A stretch of 21,162 bases of DNA from an uncultured Pseudomonadota bacterium. GTDB lineage: Bacteria > Pseudomonadota > Gammaproteobacteria > Steroidobacterales > Steroidobacteraceae. The DNA is taken from positions 1-21,162 of the forward strand of contig CAMLGF010000065.1 of NCBI GenBank assembly GCA_946479515.1, written 5' to 3'. Positions 1-7,659 of the stretch are shown piece after piece; the first letter of the stretch is position 1, and each line of letters starts with the position of its first letter. The position numbers and the translations under genes are program-made. Under the pieces are notes generated by a model, which made no database searches, was not told the DNA's origin, and saw nothing but the letters and a program-made list of their open reading frames with translations.

Positions 1-1
1 A

Positions 2-88
2 GCCCCGGTGGCGGAACTGGTAGACGCAACGGACTTAAAATCCGTCGGTCGCAAGGCCATGCCGGTTCGATTCCGGCCCGGGGCACCA
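2..88 (+). tRNA. tRNA-Leu (anticodon UAA)
   Basis: An 87-nt cloverleaf can be folded by eye. The acceptor arm GCCCCGG (2-8) pairs with CCGGGGC (78-84), followed by discriminator A and an encoded CCA at 86-88. The anticodon arm has the seven-base loop CUUAAAA, giving anticodon UAA, which reads UUA/UUG leucine codons. A long variable arm (class II tRNA) and a T arm with the GGUUCGAUUCC pattern are present, as expected for tRNA-Leu. The ccmA start codon lies 7 bases after CCA, with no terminator between them, so the tRNA and the ccm genes may share a transcript. Confidence 0.97.
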
Positions 89-95
89 CACTGAA

Positions 96-713
96 ATGTT
101 GAAAGTCACCGGCCTGCACCTCTGGCGCGGCGATCGACATGTCCTGCGCGGCGTGAGTTTCATCGGGGAGCCCGGGCAATGCGTGCTGCTCACCGGCCGC
201 AACGGTGCCGGCAAGACGTCGCTGATCCGCGTGATCGCCGGACTGCTCGACGCCGAAGAGGGCGAGGTGAGCTGGCGCGGCACTTCGGCCCGCGCGCATC
301 GCCACGATTTCCATGCCGAGCTCGCCTATCTGGGCCATGAGCCGCCGCTCAAGGGCGATCTCACGGGCCACGAGAATCTGCGCTTTGCCGTGGGCATCCG
401 CCGGCCGGTGGGAACGGACGAGATCGCCGCGGCATTGACGCGAACGGGGGCGCTCGGGTTCGCCGAACGGCCGGTGCGCATGCTGTCCGCCGGCCAGCGG
501 CGCCGCGTCGCGCTCGCGGGTGTGTTGCTCGCCGGGGCGGTGCTCTGGCTGCTCGACGAGCCCACCACCAATCTGGATGCGGACGGCCAGCAGCTCGTGG
601 CCGACCTCATCGGCGAACAACTCGATCGCCAGGGGCTGGTGGTGGCGGCCGTCCATCATCCGCTGTCCCTGCCGCCCGGCAAGGCGATCCAAATGGAACT
701 GGGGGCCGCGTGA
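96..713 (+). CDS. ccmA: CcmA, haem exporter ATP-binding protein
   Basis: This is the ATPase subunit of the CcmABCD complex, which uses ATP hydrolysis to release holo-CcmE carrying haem during cytochrome c maturation; it acts on the cytoplasmic face of the inner membrane. The 205-aa length is normal for CcmA. Visible motifs are Walker A at residues 34-41 (GRNGAGKT), the ABC signature LSAGQ at 130-134, Walker B WLLDEP at 151-156 and an H-loop histidine near 187. The N-terminus (MLKVTGLHLWRG) is typical for the family and supports the ATG at 96. No clear Shine-Dalgarno sequence precedes it, because the tRNA-Leu ends only 7 bases upstream. The gene overlaps ccmB by 4 bases (GTGA). Confidence 0.97.
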   Translation: MLKVTGLHLWRGDRHVLRGVSFIGEPGQCVLLTGRNGAGKTSLIRVIAGLLDAEEGEVSWRGTSARAHRHDFHAELAYLGHEPPLKGDLTGHENLRFAVGIRRPVGTDEIAAALTRTGALGFAERPVRMLSAGQRRRVALAGVLLAGAVLWLLDEPTTNLDADGQQLVADLIGEQLDRQGLVVAAVHHPLSLPPGKAIQMELGAA

Positions 714-1402
714 ACCGGGCATCACGCACACCGGCGCTCGTCGCCGCCCGCCTGGTGGCGGTGCGTGACTTGCGTCTCGCTTTCCGCAAGCCTTCACAGC
801 TGTTGCAGCCGTTGATGTTCTTCATGATCGTGGCCACGCTGTTTCCCTTGTCATTAACCCCGGAGATGTCGCGGCTGCGAGACGCCGCACCCGGTGTCCT
901 CTGGGTCGGGGCGTTGTTATCCTCGCTGCTGGCGCTGGAGTTCCTGTTCCGCGAGGACGCGGTGGATGGCACGCTCGAGCAGTTCGCACTGTCGGGCCAG
1001 TCACTCACCTGGATGTTGTTCGCCAAGACCTGCACGCACTGGCTGCTCGCGGGCCTGCCGCTGGCGCTGGTCGCGCCCCTCGCGGCCGCCGCGCTGGGTG
1101 TGGCGGGCGAGGCCATGGCGGGCGTGGTGGCTTCGCTGGCCCTGGGCAGTTTCGCCCTGAGCCTGGTGGGCGCCATCGGCGCCGGGCTAACGCTGGGTGC
1201 GCGGCGCGGCGGCGTGCTGCTGTCGCTGCTGACGCTGCCGCTGGCCGTGCCCATCCTGATTTTCGGCGCGCGGGCGACGGAGCTCGCGATCGGCGGTGGC
1301 AACTTCGCGCCGCCCATGTACCTGCTGGGCGCCATCGCCGTGCTCGGGGTGACGCTGGCGCCGCTGGCCGCGGCCGCCGCCGTGCGCATCGGACTGGAGT
1401 AG
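710..1402 (+). CDS. ccmB: CcmB, haem exporter permease
   Basis: This is the integral membrane subunit that partners CcmA in the CcmABCD haem-handling complex of the inner membrane. The 230-aa length and roughly six hydrophobic segments match the CcmB family. The N-terminal region contains the typical cytoplasmic stretch RDLRLAFRKPSQLLQPLMFF before the first membrane segment. Translation starts at a GTG at 710 that overlaps the ccmA TGA (GTGA), which suggests translational coupling. The gene is followed by a 13-base gap before ccmC, the only non-overlapping junction in the ccm cluster. Identification rests on the hydrophobic pattern, this motif and the position between ccmA and ccmC. Confidence 0.95.
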   Translation: MNRASRTPALVAARLVAVRDLRLAFRKPSQLLQPLMFFMIVATLFPLSLTPEMSRLRDAAPGVLWVGALLSSLLALEFLFREDAVDGTLEQFALSGQSLTWMLFAKTCTHWLLAGLPLALVAPLAAAALGVAGEAMAGVVASLALGSFALSLVGAIGAGLTLGARRGGVLLSLLTLPLAVPILIFGARATELAIGGGNFAPPMYLLGAIAVLGVTLAPLAAAAAVRIGLE

Positions 1403-1415
1403 TTAGTTTACGATC

Positions 1416-2165
1416 ATGGGTACCTGGACCTGGTTTCATCGCTTCGGATCGCCGCCGCACGTCTATGCGTTCGCGCAACGCTGGACGAAATGGTTCGGCG
1501 GCGCCGCGGCGCTCGCCATGGTCGTGGCGCTGTACGGCGGCCTGGTGCTGGCGCCTCCCGACTACCAGCAGAAGGACGCCTTCCGCATGGTGTACGTGCA
1601 TGCGCCCGCGGCCTGGCTGTCGCTCATGATCTACACCACCATGGCCGTGGCGGCCGCGGTCGGGCTCGTCTGGCGCATGAAGGTGGGGCATGCCGCCGCG
1701 GCGGCCTGCGCCCCGTTGGGCGCCTGGTTCACGGTCGTGGCGCTGGGCTCGGGCATGCTCTGGGGCAAGCCCATGTGGGGCGCGTACTGGGTGTGGGATC
1801 CGCGCCTCACTTCGGAACTCATCCTGCTCTTCCTGTATCTCGGCTACCTGGGATTGCGGGCGGGCATCGAGGATCCGGCCAAGGCCGACAAGGCGAGCGG
1901 CGTGCTGGCGGTGGTCGGCGTGGTGAACGTGCCCATCATCAAGTTCTCGGTGGAATGGTGGAACTCGCTGCACCAGACTCCAACGGTCATGCAGATGGGC
2001 AAGCCGAAAATGGATGGCGACATGCTGTGGCCGCTGCTGCTCATGTTCGTGGCCTTCGCGTTGTACTTCGTCGCGGTGCTGCTCACGCGGCTGCGCGCCG
2101 AGCTGTTGCGGCGCGAGCGCGGCGCCAGCTGGGTGCGCCAGGTTGTGGGCGAGGGGGTGGCATGA
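1416..2165 (+). CDS. ccmC: CcmC, haem-handling protein
   Basis: CcmC is an inner-membrane protein of the haem-handling superfamily that delivers haem to CcmE on the periplasmic side. The 249-aa product has about six membrane segments. The tryptophan-rich WWD motif lies around residues 116-131 (WGKPMWGAYWVWDPRL). The two flanking haem-ligand histidines occur as H62 (VYVHAPAAW) and H186 (WWNSLHQ), close to H60 and H184 of the E. coli protein. The ATG at 1416 gives the normal family N-terminus. No good Shine-Dalgarno sequence lies directly upstream. The end overlaps ccmD by ATGA at 2162-2165. Confidence 0.97.
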   Translation: MGTWTWFHRFGSPPHVYAFAQRWTKWFGGAAALAMVVALYGGLVLAPPDYQQKDAFRMVYVHAPAAWLSLMIYTTMAVAAAVGLVWRMKVGHAAAAACAPLGAWFTVVALGSGMLWGKPMWGAYWVWDPRLTSELILLFLYLGYLGLRAGIEDPAKADKASGVLAVVGVVNVPIIKFSVEWWNSLHQTPTVMQMGKPKMDGDMLWPLLLMFVAFALYFVAVLLTRLRAELLRRERGASWVRQVVGEGVA

Positions 2166-2338
2166 ATTCTTCGTTCGCGAGCTTGAGCGATTTCCTGACG
2201 ATGAGCGGTTACGGCCGGTACGTGTGGCCGTGCGTGCTGCTCGGGTTCGGCGTGGTGCTGCTGAATGCCTGGCTGGCGGTGCGGGCACTCGCGAATGCGC
2301 GCCGCGAGGCGCGGCGCCGCCTGGAGATGAATCCATGA
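2162..2338 (+). CDS. ccmD: CcmD, small haem exporter subunit
   Basis: This 58-aa protein is the small single-span subunit of CcmABCD and helps release holo-CcmE. The sequence starts MNSSFASLSDFLTMSGYG, then YGRYVWPC, then a hydrophobic helix at about residues 22-41, followed by an Arg-rich cytoplasmic tail (RREARRRLEM). The aromatic stretch before the helix and the basic tail are typical of CcmD. The ATG overlaps the ccmC stop by ATGA, and a purine-rich GAGGGGG lies just upstream. Its own end overlaps ccmE by ATGA. The gene sits inside a longer open frame, and the CcmD-like start and the coupling to ccmC decide the boundaries. Confidence 0.93.
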   Translation: MNSSFASLSDFLTMSGYGRYVWPCVLLGFGVVLLNAWLAVRALANARREARRRLEMNP

Positions 2339-2790
2339 CGCCGCGGCGGCAGCGAATGCTGGTCGTGGCCGGCATCGTCGTGGGCGTGGCGGCCGCGGCC
2401 TGGCTGGCGCTGCGGGCCTTCGAGCAGAACGTCATGCTGTTCTACGATCCCACCGACATCTCGGCCCAGGCGCCACCGCAGGACGAACGCTTCCGCCTGG
2501 GCGGTATGGTGGCCAAGGGCAGTGTCAAGCAGACCACCGGTACGCTCGACATCGAGTTCCTGGTCACCGATTTCCGGCACACCGTGCCCGTGAAGTATCA
2601 CGGCATCCTGCCCGATCTGTTCCGGGAGGGGCAGGGCGTGGTGGCGCACGGCCGCATGCAGGACGGCGTGTTCGTTGCTGACGAGATACTTGCCAAGCAC
2701 GACGAGAAATACATGCCGCCGCAGGTCGCCGAGTCGCTGAAGAACAATCCACCACCTCCCGACGTCGATCCGGGCCGGGGTGGCTCATGA
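2335..2790 (+). CDS. ccmE: CcmE, periplasmic haem chaperone
   Basis: CcmE is a membrane-anchored periplasmic haem chaperone. It binds haem covalently through a histidine and passes it to the CcmF/CcmH ligase. The 151-aa product has an N-terminal anchor at about residues 8-27 and an OB-fold domain, with the family stretch VMLFYDPTDI (33-42) and RLGGMVAKGS (54-63). The haem-binding motif is LAKHDEKYMPP, with H122 as the covalent haem ligand and Y126 as the axial ligand, equivalent to H130 and Y134 in E. coli. GGAG at 2323-2326 is a reasonable ribosome binding site for the ATG at 2335. The gene overlaps ccmD and ccmF by 4 bases each. Confidence 0.97.
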   Translation: MTPRRQRMLVVAGIVVGVAAAAWLALRAFEQNVMLFYDPTDISAQAPPQDERFRLGGMVAKGSVKQTTGTLDIEFLVTDFRHTVPVKYHGILPDLFREGQGVVAHGRMQDGVFVADEILAKHDEKYMPPQVAESLKNNPPPPDVDPGRGGS

Positions 2791-4757
2791 TTCCGGAGCT
2801 CGGACATTTCGCGCTGATCCTCGCACTGGTGCTGGCGGCTGCGCAGACTCTGTTCGGCCTCGTGGGCGCGGCGCGCCGCAATGCGCGCTGGCAGGCGGTG
2901 GTGCGTCCCGCGGTCGCCGGCCAGTTCGTGCTCATCAGCACGGCCATCGGCGCGCTGGTGTACTCGTTCGTGAACTTCGATTTCTCCGTGGTGTACGTCG
3001 CCAGCAACTCGAATTCCGCGTTGCCGACGTTCTATCGGGTGGCGGCACTCTGGGGCGCGCACGAAGGCTCACTGCTGCTGTGGGCCTGGCTGCTCTCGGC
3101 CTGGACTCTGGCCGTGGCCATTGCCAGCCGCCATCTGCCGGAGACTTTCGCCAGCCGCGTTCTCGGAGTCCTCGGTTTCGTGACGGTCGGCTTCCTGTTG
3201 TTCACGCTGGCCACGTCGAATCCTTTCGCGCGCATCTTCCCCGCGCCGGCGGACGGCCGCGATCTGAATCCTCTGCTGCAGGATCCCGCGCTCGCCATCC
3301 ATCCGCCGCTGCTCTACATGGGTTACGTCGGCTTCGCCGTGGCGTTCGCCTTCGCGTGCGCCGCCATGCTCGAAGGCAAGCTCGATCAAACCTGGGCCCG
3401 CTGGACACGGCCCTGGACCACGCTGGCCTGGGCGTCGCTGTCCGTTGGCATCGCACTCGGCAGCTGGTGGGCATACTACGAGTTGGGGTGGGGCGGCTAC
3501 TGGTTCTGGGATCCCGTGGAGAATGCGTCGTTCATGCCGTGGCTGGTGGGCACGGCGCTCATCCACTCGCTCGCCGCGACCGAGAAACGCGGGCTGTTCA
3601 AGAGCTGGACGTTGCTGTTGTCCATCCTCGCGTTCTCGCTGAGTCTCCTCGGCACTTTCCTGGTGCGCTCCGGCGTGCTCACCTCGGTGCATTCCTTCGC
3701 GGCCGATCCCACGCGCGGGCTGTTCATCCTCGGGTTCCTCATCATCGTGATCGGCGGCGCGCTCGCGCTGTATGCCTGGCGTGCACCGCTGCTCAAGTCG
3801 GCGGCCGGATTCGAGCCCAGCGCGCGCGAGGCCTTCCTGCTCTACAACAACATCCTGCTGGTGTGCGCCGCCGCCATGGTGCTGGTGGGCACGCTGGCGC
3901 CGCTGATCGCGGATGCCCTCGAGCAGCCGTCCCTGTCCGTGGGCCCGCCTTACTACGACACGTTGTTCCCCGTGCTGATGCTGCCGCTGATGGCGCTGGT
4001 GGCGATCGGCATCCACGCCGCCTGGAAGCGCGGGCAGCTCGGCAGGAGCCGCTTGCGCATCCTCGGCAGTTTCGCCGCGGCGGCGGTTCTCGGCCTGCTG
4101 CTCGTGTATGCGGGCTACGGTCCGGGCAAGTGGCTCACGCCGCTCGGCGTGGTGTTTGGCATCTGGATCATCCTCTCGAGCCTGATCGACCCGATCGACC
4201 GGCTGCGGCGCCGATTGTCGTTGCCTCGGGCCGTGGTGGGCATGACCATCGCGCACATCGGCCTGGGCATCGGCGTCATCGCAATTTCCACGGTGGAGAC
4301 CTACACGGTGGAGCGCGACGTGGCCATCGCGCCGGGCGAAACGGTGTCACTCGGGCGCTTCGCCTACCGCTTCGATCAGGTGGGGAACGCCGCAGGACCT
4401 AACTACGACGCCGTGCGCGCGACCGTGACCGTGCTGCGCGACGGCCGCCCCATCGCGCAGCTGAACCCCGAGCAGCGCCTGTACTGGGTGCAGCGGCAGC
4501 CGCTCACCGAAGCGGGCATCGCCAGCCTGTGGAACATGGACCTGTTCGTGGCCATCCGCGGCGACGTGGGCGCGGGGCGCTGGAGCATGCGTGCGCAGCT
4601 GCGACCCCTGGTGGACTACGTCTGGTACGCCGCCGCCATCATGGCGCTCGGCGGCATCCTCGCCGCCACCGACCGGCGCTATCGCCAGAAGGAACGGGCG
4701 TCGGCGCTGGCCGAGGGCGTCAGCGGCGCGGAGCGGGCGGGGGTCACGCCCGCGTGA
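2787..4757 (+). CDS. ccmF: CcmF, cytochrome c haem lyase subunit
   Basis: CcmF is the large membrane subunit of the holocytochrome c synthetase. It receives haem from CcmE and works with CcmH and CcmI to attach it to apocytochrome CxxCH motifs. The 656-aa length and many membrane segments fit the family. The WWD domain spans about residues 227-242 (WWAYYELGWGGYWFWD). Four histidines, H172, H260, H302 and H490, fall one residue away from the haem-ligand histidines reported for E. coli CcmF (173, 261, 303, 491). The ATG overlaps the ccmE stop by ATGA, and the 3' end overlaps ccmG by GTGA. Confidence 0.98.
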   Translation: MIPELGHFALILALVLAAAQTLFGLVGAARRNARWQAVVRPAVAGQFVLISTAIGALVYSFVNFDFSVVYVASNSNSALPTFYRVAALWGAHEGSLLLWAWLLSAWTLAVAIASRHLPETFASRVLGVLGFVTVGFLLFTLATSNPFARIFPAPADGRDLNPLLQDPALAIHPPLLYMGYVGFAVAFAFACAAMLEGKLDQTWARWTRPWTTLAWASLSVGIALGSWWAYYELGWGGYWFWDPVENASFMPWLVGTALIHSLAATEKRGLFKSWTLLLSILAFSLSLLGTFLVRSGVLTSVHSFAADPTRGLFILGFLIIVIGGALALYAWRAPLLKSAAGFEPSAREAFLLYNNILLVCAAAMVLVGTLAPLIADALEQPSLSVGPPYYDTLFPVLMLPLMALVAIGIHAAWKRGQLGRSRLRILGSFAAAAVLGLLLVYAGYGPGKWLTPLGVVFGIWIILSSLIDPIDRLRRRLSLPRAVVGMTIAHIGLGIGVIAISTVETYTVERDVAIAPGETVSLGRFAYRFDQVGNAAGPNYDAVRATVTVLRDGRPIAQLNPEQRLYWVQRQPLTEAGIASLWNMDLFVAIRGDVGAGRWSMRAQLRPLVDYVWYAAAIMALGGILAATDRRYRQKERASALAEGVSGAERAGVTPA

Positions 4758-5287
4758 GCCGATTCCTGATTCCCGGTGTGGTGTTCCTGCTGTTGGCGGG
4801 CGTGTTGTACGTTGGCGTGGTTCATTCGCCCAACAGGAGCACGATGCAGTCGGCGTTGCTGGGCAAGCCGGCGCCGCAATTCGATCTGCCGCTGCTGGGC
4901 GAATCGTCGCGGCGCATGTCGCGGTCGGACCTGGTTGGAAAGCCCTGGGTGCTGAACGTCTGGGGAACCTGGTGCGCCGCCTGTCGCGACGAGCATGAGA
5001 CGCTGGTGAAAATTTCGAATCAATACGACGTACCCCTGATCGGCCTGAATTGGAAGGATGACGACGATGCGGCGCAGGAATGGTTGCAGCAGCTCGGCAA
5101 TCCCTACGACGCCGTGCTCGTGGACAAGGACGGCCGGGCGGCCATCGAGTTCGGTGTGTACGGCGCGCCGGAGACATTCTTCATCGACGCCAATGGCATC
5201 GTGCAGTACCGGCACGTTGGCGCGATGACGCTGGACGTGTGGCGCCGGGAATTCCTGGCGCGCCTGCCGACCCGGGGGCTGCCATGA
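4754..5287 (+). CDS. ccmG: CcmG/DsbE, thiol:disulfide oxidoreductase
   Basis: This is a periplasmic, membrane-anchored thioredoxin-fold reductase that keeps the apocytochrome CxxCH cysteines, or CcmH, reduced before haem attachment. The 177-aa product has a signal anchor at residues 4-23 and the CcmG-type opening GKPAPQFDLPLL at about 37-48. The active site is WCAAC (C74, C77), and the cis-proline motif GVYGAPETFFID (P139, E140) is diagnostic of CcmG rather than general thioredoxins. I chose the GTG at 4754 because it overlaps the ccmF stop (GTGA) and starts a proper anchor. The open frame continues upstream but only antiparallel to the logic of ccmF coding. The Ala-Ala dipeptide in the active site is less common than Pro-containing versions. 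Confidence 0.95.
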   Translation: MSRFLIPGVVFLLLAGVLYVGVVHSPNRSTMQSALLGKPAPQFDLPLLGESSRRMSRSDLVGKPWVLNVWGTWCAACRDEHETLVKISNQYDVPLIGLNWKDDDDAAQEWLQQLGNPYDAVLVDKDGRAAIEFGVYGAPETFFIDANGIVQYRHVGAMTLDVWRREFLARLPTRGLP

Positions 5288-5733
5288 TGCGCAGACGCGG
5301 TTCGCTGCTGGCCTGGGTCGCCGCCTGCCTGTGCGTCGCGCTGACCGCCGGCGCGGTCGACATCGACGCCATGCCCACGCCGCAATTGCAGCAGCGCTAC
5401 GACGCGCTCACCCACGAGCTGCGCTGCATGCAATGCCAGAACCAGAGCATCGCAGATTCGCCCGTGGGTCTGGCCTCGGACTTGCGGCGCGACGTGCGCG
5501 AACAGCTGCTCGCCGGCAAGACCGACGACGAGATCCGCACGGCCATGGTGGCGCGCTACGGCAATTTCATCCTGTTCCGCCCGCCGTTCGAGCGCGGTAC
5601 CGCCTGGGTGTGGATAGCACCCTTCGTGCTGTTGCTGGTCGGCGCGTTCGTGACCGTACGCATCGTGCGCCAGCGTTCGCGAATGGTCGCGAACGACCCG
5701 AGCGACCCCGACAAGGACGAGCCGGTCGAATGA
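5284..5733 (+). CDS. ccmH: CcmH, apocytochrome reductase (CycL/Ccl2 type)
   Basis: CcmH is a periplasmic protein anchored in the inner membrane that takes part in reduction and presentation of the apocytochrome CxxCH motif to CcmF. The 149-aa product has a signal sequence (about 1-24), the family motif LRCMQCQNQSIADS with redox cysteines C48 and C51, the RYGNFILFRPPF segment at 91-102, and a C-terminal membrane helix at about 109-127. It lacks the long TPR part of the E. coli CcmH, which is supplied here by the separate ccmI. The ATG at 5284 overlaps the ccmG stop, and the 3' end overlaps ccmI, both by ATGA. Confidence 0.96.
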   Translation: MMRRRGSLLAWVAACLCVALTAGAVDIDAMPTPQLQQRYDALTHELRCMQCQNQSIADSPVGLASDLRRDVREQLLAGKTDDEIRTAMVARYGNFILFRPPFERGTAWVWIAPFVLLLVGAFVTVRIVRQRSRMVANDPSDPDKDEPVE

Positions 5734-6743
5734 TGCTCGCGTTCATCGTCATCGCCGTGCTGCTCACGGCTGCGGCGGGCTTCGTGCTGGTGCGGCCATT
5801 GCTTCGCTCGCGTGCGGACGCCCGTGCGGCCGACGCGCTGACCGCGGGCGCCGTGGTCGTCGTGTTGCTGGCGGTGAGTGGCGTGCTGTATGCGCTGCTC
5901 GGCAGTCATGCCTGGGTGGAGGCCCCGGCGGTGGGCGATACGCCCGCGGCGCGGGCGGCGAGCCTCGCCCGGAGCCTCGCGCGCAAGCCCGACGATTTTC
6001 AGGGCTGGATGCAGCTCGGCGAGCTGTACTTCGATCTCGAGCAATATCCCCTGGCCATTCGCGCCTACCAGCGCGCCGACCGTCTCGCCGACGGCAAGGA
6101 TGCCGCCGCCCTCAGCGCCGTAGCCGAAACCATGCTCGCCCAGGACTTCGAAAGCATCCGCGGCTCCGCGGGCCGCATGTTCGAACGCGTGCTCGAGATG
6201 CAACCGCAGAATCCCAAGGCCCTGCTGTATGGTGCGCTCGCGGCCATGGGGCGCGGTGAAAACGCCACGGCGCGCGAGCGCTTCGAGCGCATGCTGGCGC
6301 AGAATCCGCCGGCGCAGATCCGCGACATCATCGACAAGCAGTTGCAGGCGCTCGACGCCGCGAGCGCGACGCCGCGTGCCGACGCCGCAGCAACCACGGA
6401 CGCCGCCCGCATCCAGGTGCGCATCAGCGTCTCGCCCTCGCTGCATTACCAGGTCACCGCCAATTCGGCGCTGTTCGTGGCGGCGCGCGATCCGAACCAG
6501 CCGGGCCCGCCCTTCGCCGCCCGGCGCCTGCCGCTCGACTTTCCCGTGGAAGTCACTCTGACGGCGGCGGATGCCATGCTGCCGCAGCGGCACATCACGG
6601 CCGGCCAGACACTCGACGTCGTGGCGCGCATTTCGCTCGATGGTCAGCCCACGAGCACCAGCGGCGACCCGTTCGGACAAGTTAGTTATCATGTGGGCAC
6701 GGACGGCAAGCTGAACATCCTCATCGACAAGCTGGCACCCTGA
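5730..6743 (+). CDS. ccmI: CcmI, TPR apocytochrome chaperone
   Basis: CcmI is thought to bind the C-terminal part of apocytochromes and bring them to CcmFH. The 337-aa product has two N-terminal membrane segments (about 3-22 and 38-58) with the basic loop RPLLRSRADAR between them. TPR-like helices follow at about 85-210 (for example QGWMQLGELYFDLEQYPLAI). The periplasmic C-terminal domain at about 228-337 (IQVRISVSPSLHYQ to LNILIDKL) matches the beta-rich end of CycH/CcmI proteins. The ATG at 5730 overlaps the ccmH stop by ATGA. It closes the ccm cluster, but the next gene starts only 16 bases later, so the transcript may continue. Confidence 0.94.
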   Translation: MMLAFIVIAVLLTAAAGFVLVRPLLRSRADARAADALTAGAVVVVLLAVSGVLYALLGSHAWVEAPAVGDTPAARAASLARSLARKPDDFQGWMQLGELYFDLEQYPLAIRAYQRADRLADGKDAAALSAVAETMLAQDFESIRGSAGRMFERVLEMQPQNPKALLYGALAAMGRGENATARERFERMLAQNPPAQIRDIIDKQLQALDAASATPRADAAATTDAARIQVRISVSPSLHYQVTANSALFVAARDPNQPGPPFAARRLPLDFPVEVTLTAADAMLPQRHITAGQTLDVVARISLDGQPTSTSGDPFGQVSYHVGTDGKLNILIDKLAP

Positions 6744-6759
6744 ACGAGAGACCATCGGC

Positions 6760-7659
6760 ATGCAGGCCAAGCATTCGCTCGAGTTCGCGCGCGCGCCGGC
6801 GAACTGGTCGATGTATCCGCGGATCATGGTGTCGCGCAAGCCGGCGCTGGTTCCCGAGGGTGGCGAAGTCCCCCGTATCGAGGCCCGCCTCGGCAAGGTG
6901 CGCATCGATCGCAAGCATCTGGCGGCCTACTCGGAGATCTGCAACGCGTCCACCGGCGGCACGCTGCCCATCGCCTATCCGCACATCCTGGCGACGCCGC
7001 TGCACCTGGCCATGTTGGGCGCGGAAGCCTTCCCGGTGAAATTGTTCGGTCTGGTGCACGTGCACAATCGCATCGCCATGCGCGAGCCGCTGTCGGCGGA
7101 CGAGCCGGCGGAGATCCGCGCATGGATCGAGGGGCATCGCGACACCGAACGCGGGCAGGAGTTCGACCTGCACACCGAGTACGTGGTGGCAGGGCAGCCG
7201 CGCTGGGACGAGACCTGCACCTTCCTCGCTCGCCGCCGCGGTCCGGTCGCGAAGAATTCGCCGCCACGCGGCGGCGACTCCCGTGCGGCGGAGGCGATGC
7301 CCGAGGGCGTGGCGATGACCTCCAGCAGCTTCCGCGCGCCCGCGGGTCTCGGCAGGCGCTATGGATTCATCTCGGGAGACGTCAATCCCATTCACATGAG
7401 CGACCTGACCGCGCGGGCATTCGGCTTTCCGCGCGCCATCGCGCACGGCATGTGGTCGCTCGCCCGGCTGGCGTCGGATTTCGAGCCGGCGCAGTTCGAC
7501 GGCGGCTGCGAGCTCAGCGTGAACTTCAAGCTGCCTATCTACATGCCAGCCTGGCTGATGCTGCAACGCTGGACCATCGAGAATGGCGCGGCATTCGCAT
7601 TGCGCGATGCGCAGGGTGAACGGCCGCATCTCACCGGGACGCTGAAATCCCTGCGATGA
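6760..7659 (+). CDS. MaoC-like acyl-CoA dehydratase
   Basis: This is probably an enoyl-CoA hydratase or acyl dehydratase of the MaoC/hotdog family. The 299-aa length suggests two hotdog units. The second carries the catalytic motif at about residues 206-231: SGDVNPIHMSD with D207 and H212, then GFPRAIAHGMW. The N-terminal half keeps a hotdog-like stretch (IAYPHILATPLHLAML) but no active-site motif, the usual pattern for degenerate tandem hotdog hydratases. The ATG at 6760 lies 16 bases after ccmI with GAGAGA upstream. The gene overlaps the NTT-family gene by ATGA. The substrate cannot be read from the sequence; an acyl-CoA is expected. Confidence 0.88.
   Translation: MQAKHSLEFARAPANWSMYPRIMVSRKPALVPEGGEVPRIEARLGKVRIDRKHLAAYSEICNASTGGTLPIAYPHILATPLHLAMLGAEAFPVKLFGLVHVHNRIAMREPLSADEPAEIRAWIEGHRDTERGQEFDLHTEYVVAGQPRWDETCTFLARRRGPVAKNSPPRGGDSRAAEAMPEGVAMTSSSFRAPAGLGRRYGFISGDVNPIHMSDLTARAFGFPRAIAHGMWSLARLASDFEPAQFDGGCELSVNFKLPIYMPAWLMLQRWTIENGAAFALRDAQGERPHLTGTLKSLR

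Noticed and set aside
2..95. tRNA-Leu as an integration site with a mobile element downstream
   Set aside because: The following genes are core ccm genes. There is no integrase, no repeat of the tRNA 3' end that I could find, and no composition change.
1005..2435. A 476-codon open frame on the minus strand across ccmB-ccmE
   Set aside because: It is rich in Arg, His, Pro and Ala with no recognisable motif and lies antisense to well-supported ccm genes; a GC-bias shadow.
3069..4256. A 395-codon minus-strand open frame opposite ccmF
   Set aside because: Its low-complexity Arg/Gln/Glu/His composition is typical of antisense frames of GC-rich membrane-protein genes.
5284..6743. ccmH as a truncated or broken version of E. 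coli CcmH
   Set aside because: E. coli CcmH is a fusion; separate short CcmH plus CcmI is the common arrangement, and both are intact here.
5556..6914. A 452-codon minus-strand open frame opposite ccmH/ccmI
   Set aside because: It covers genes with clear CcmH and CcmI motifs and has no independent start, RBS or domain signal.
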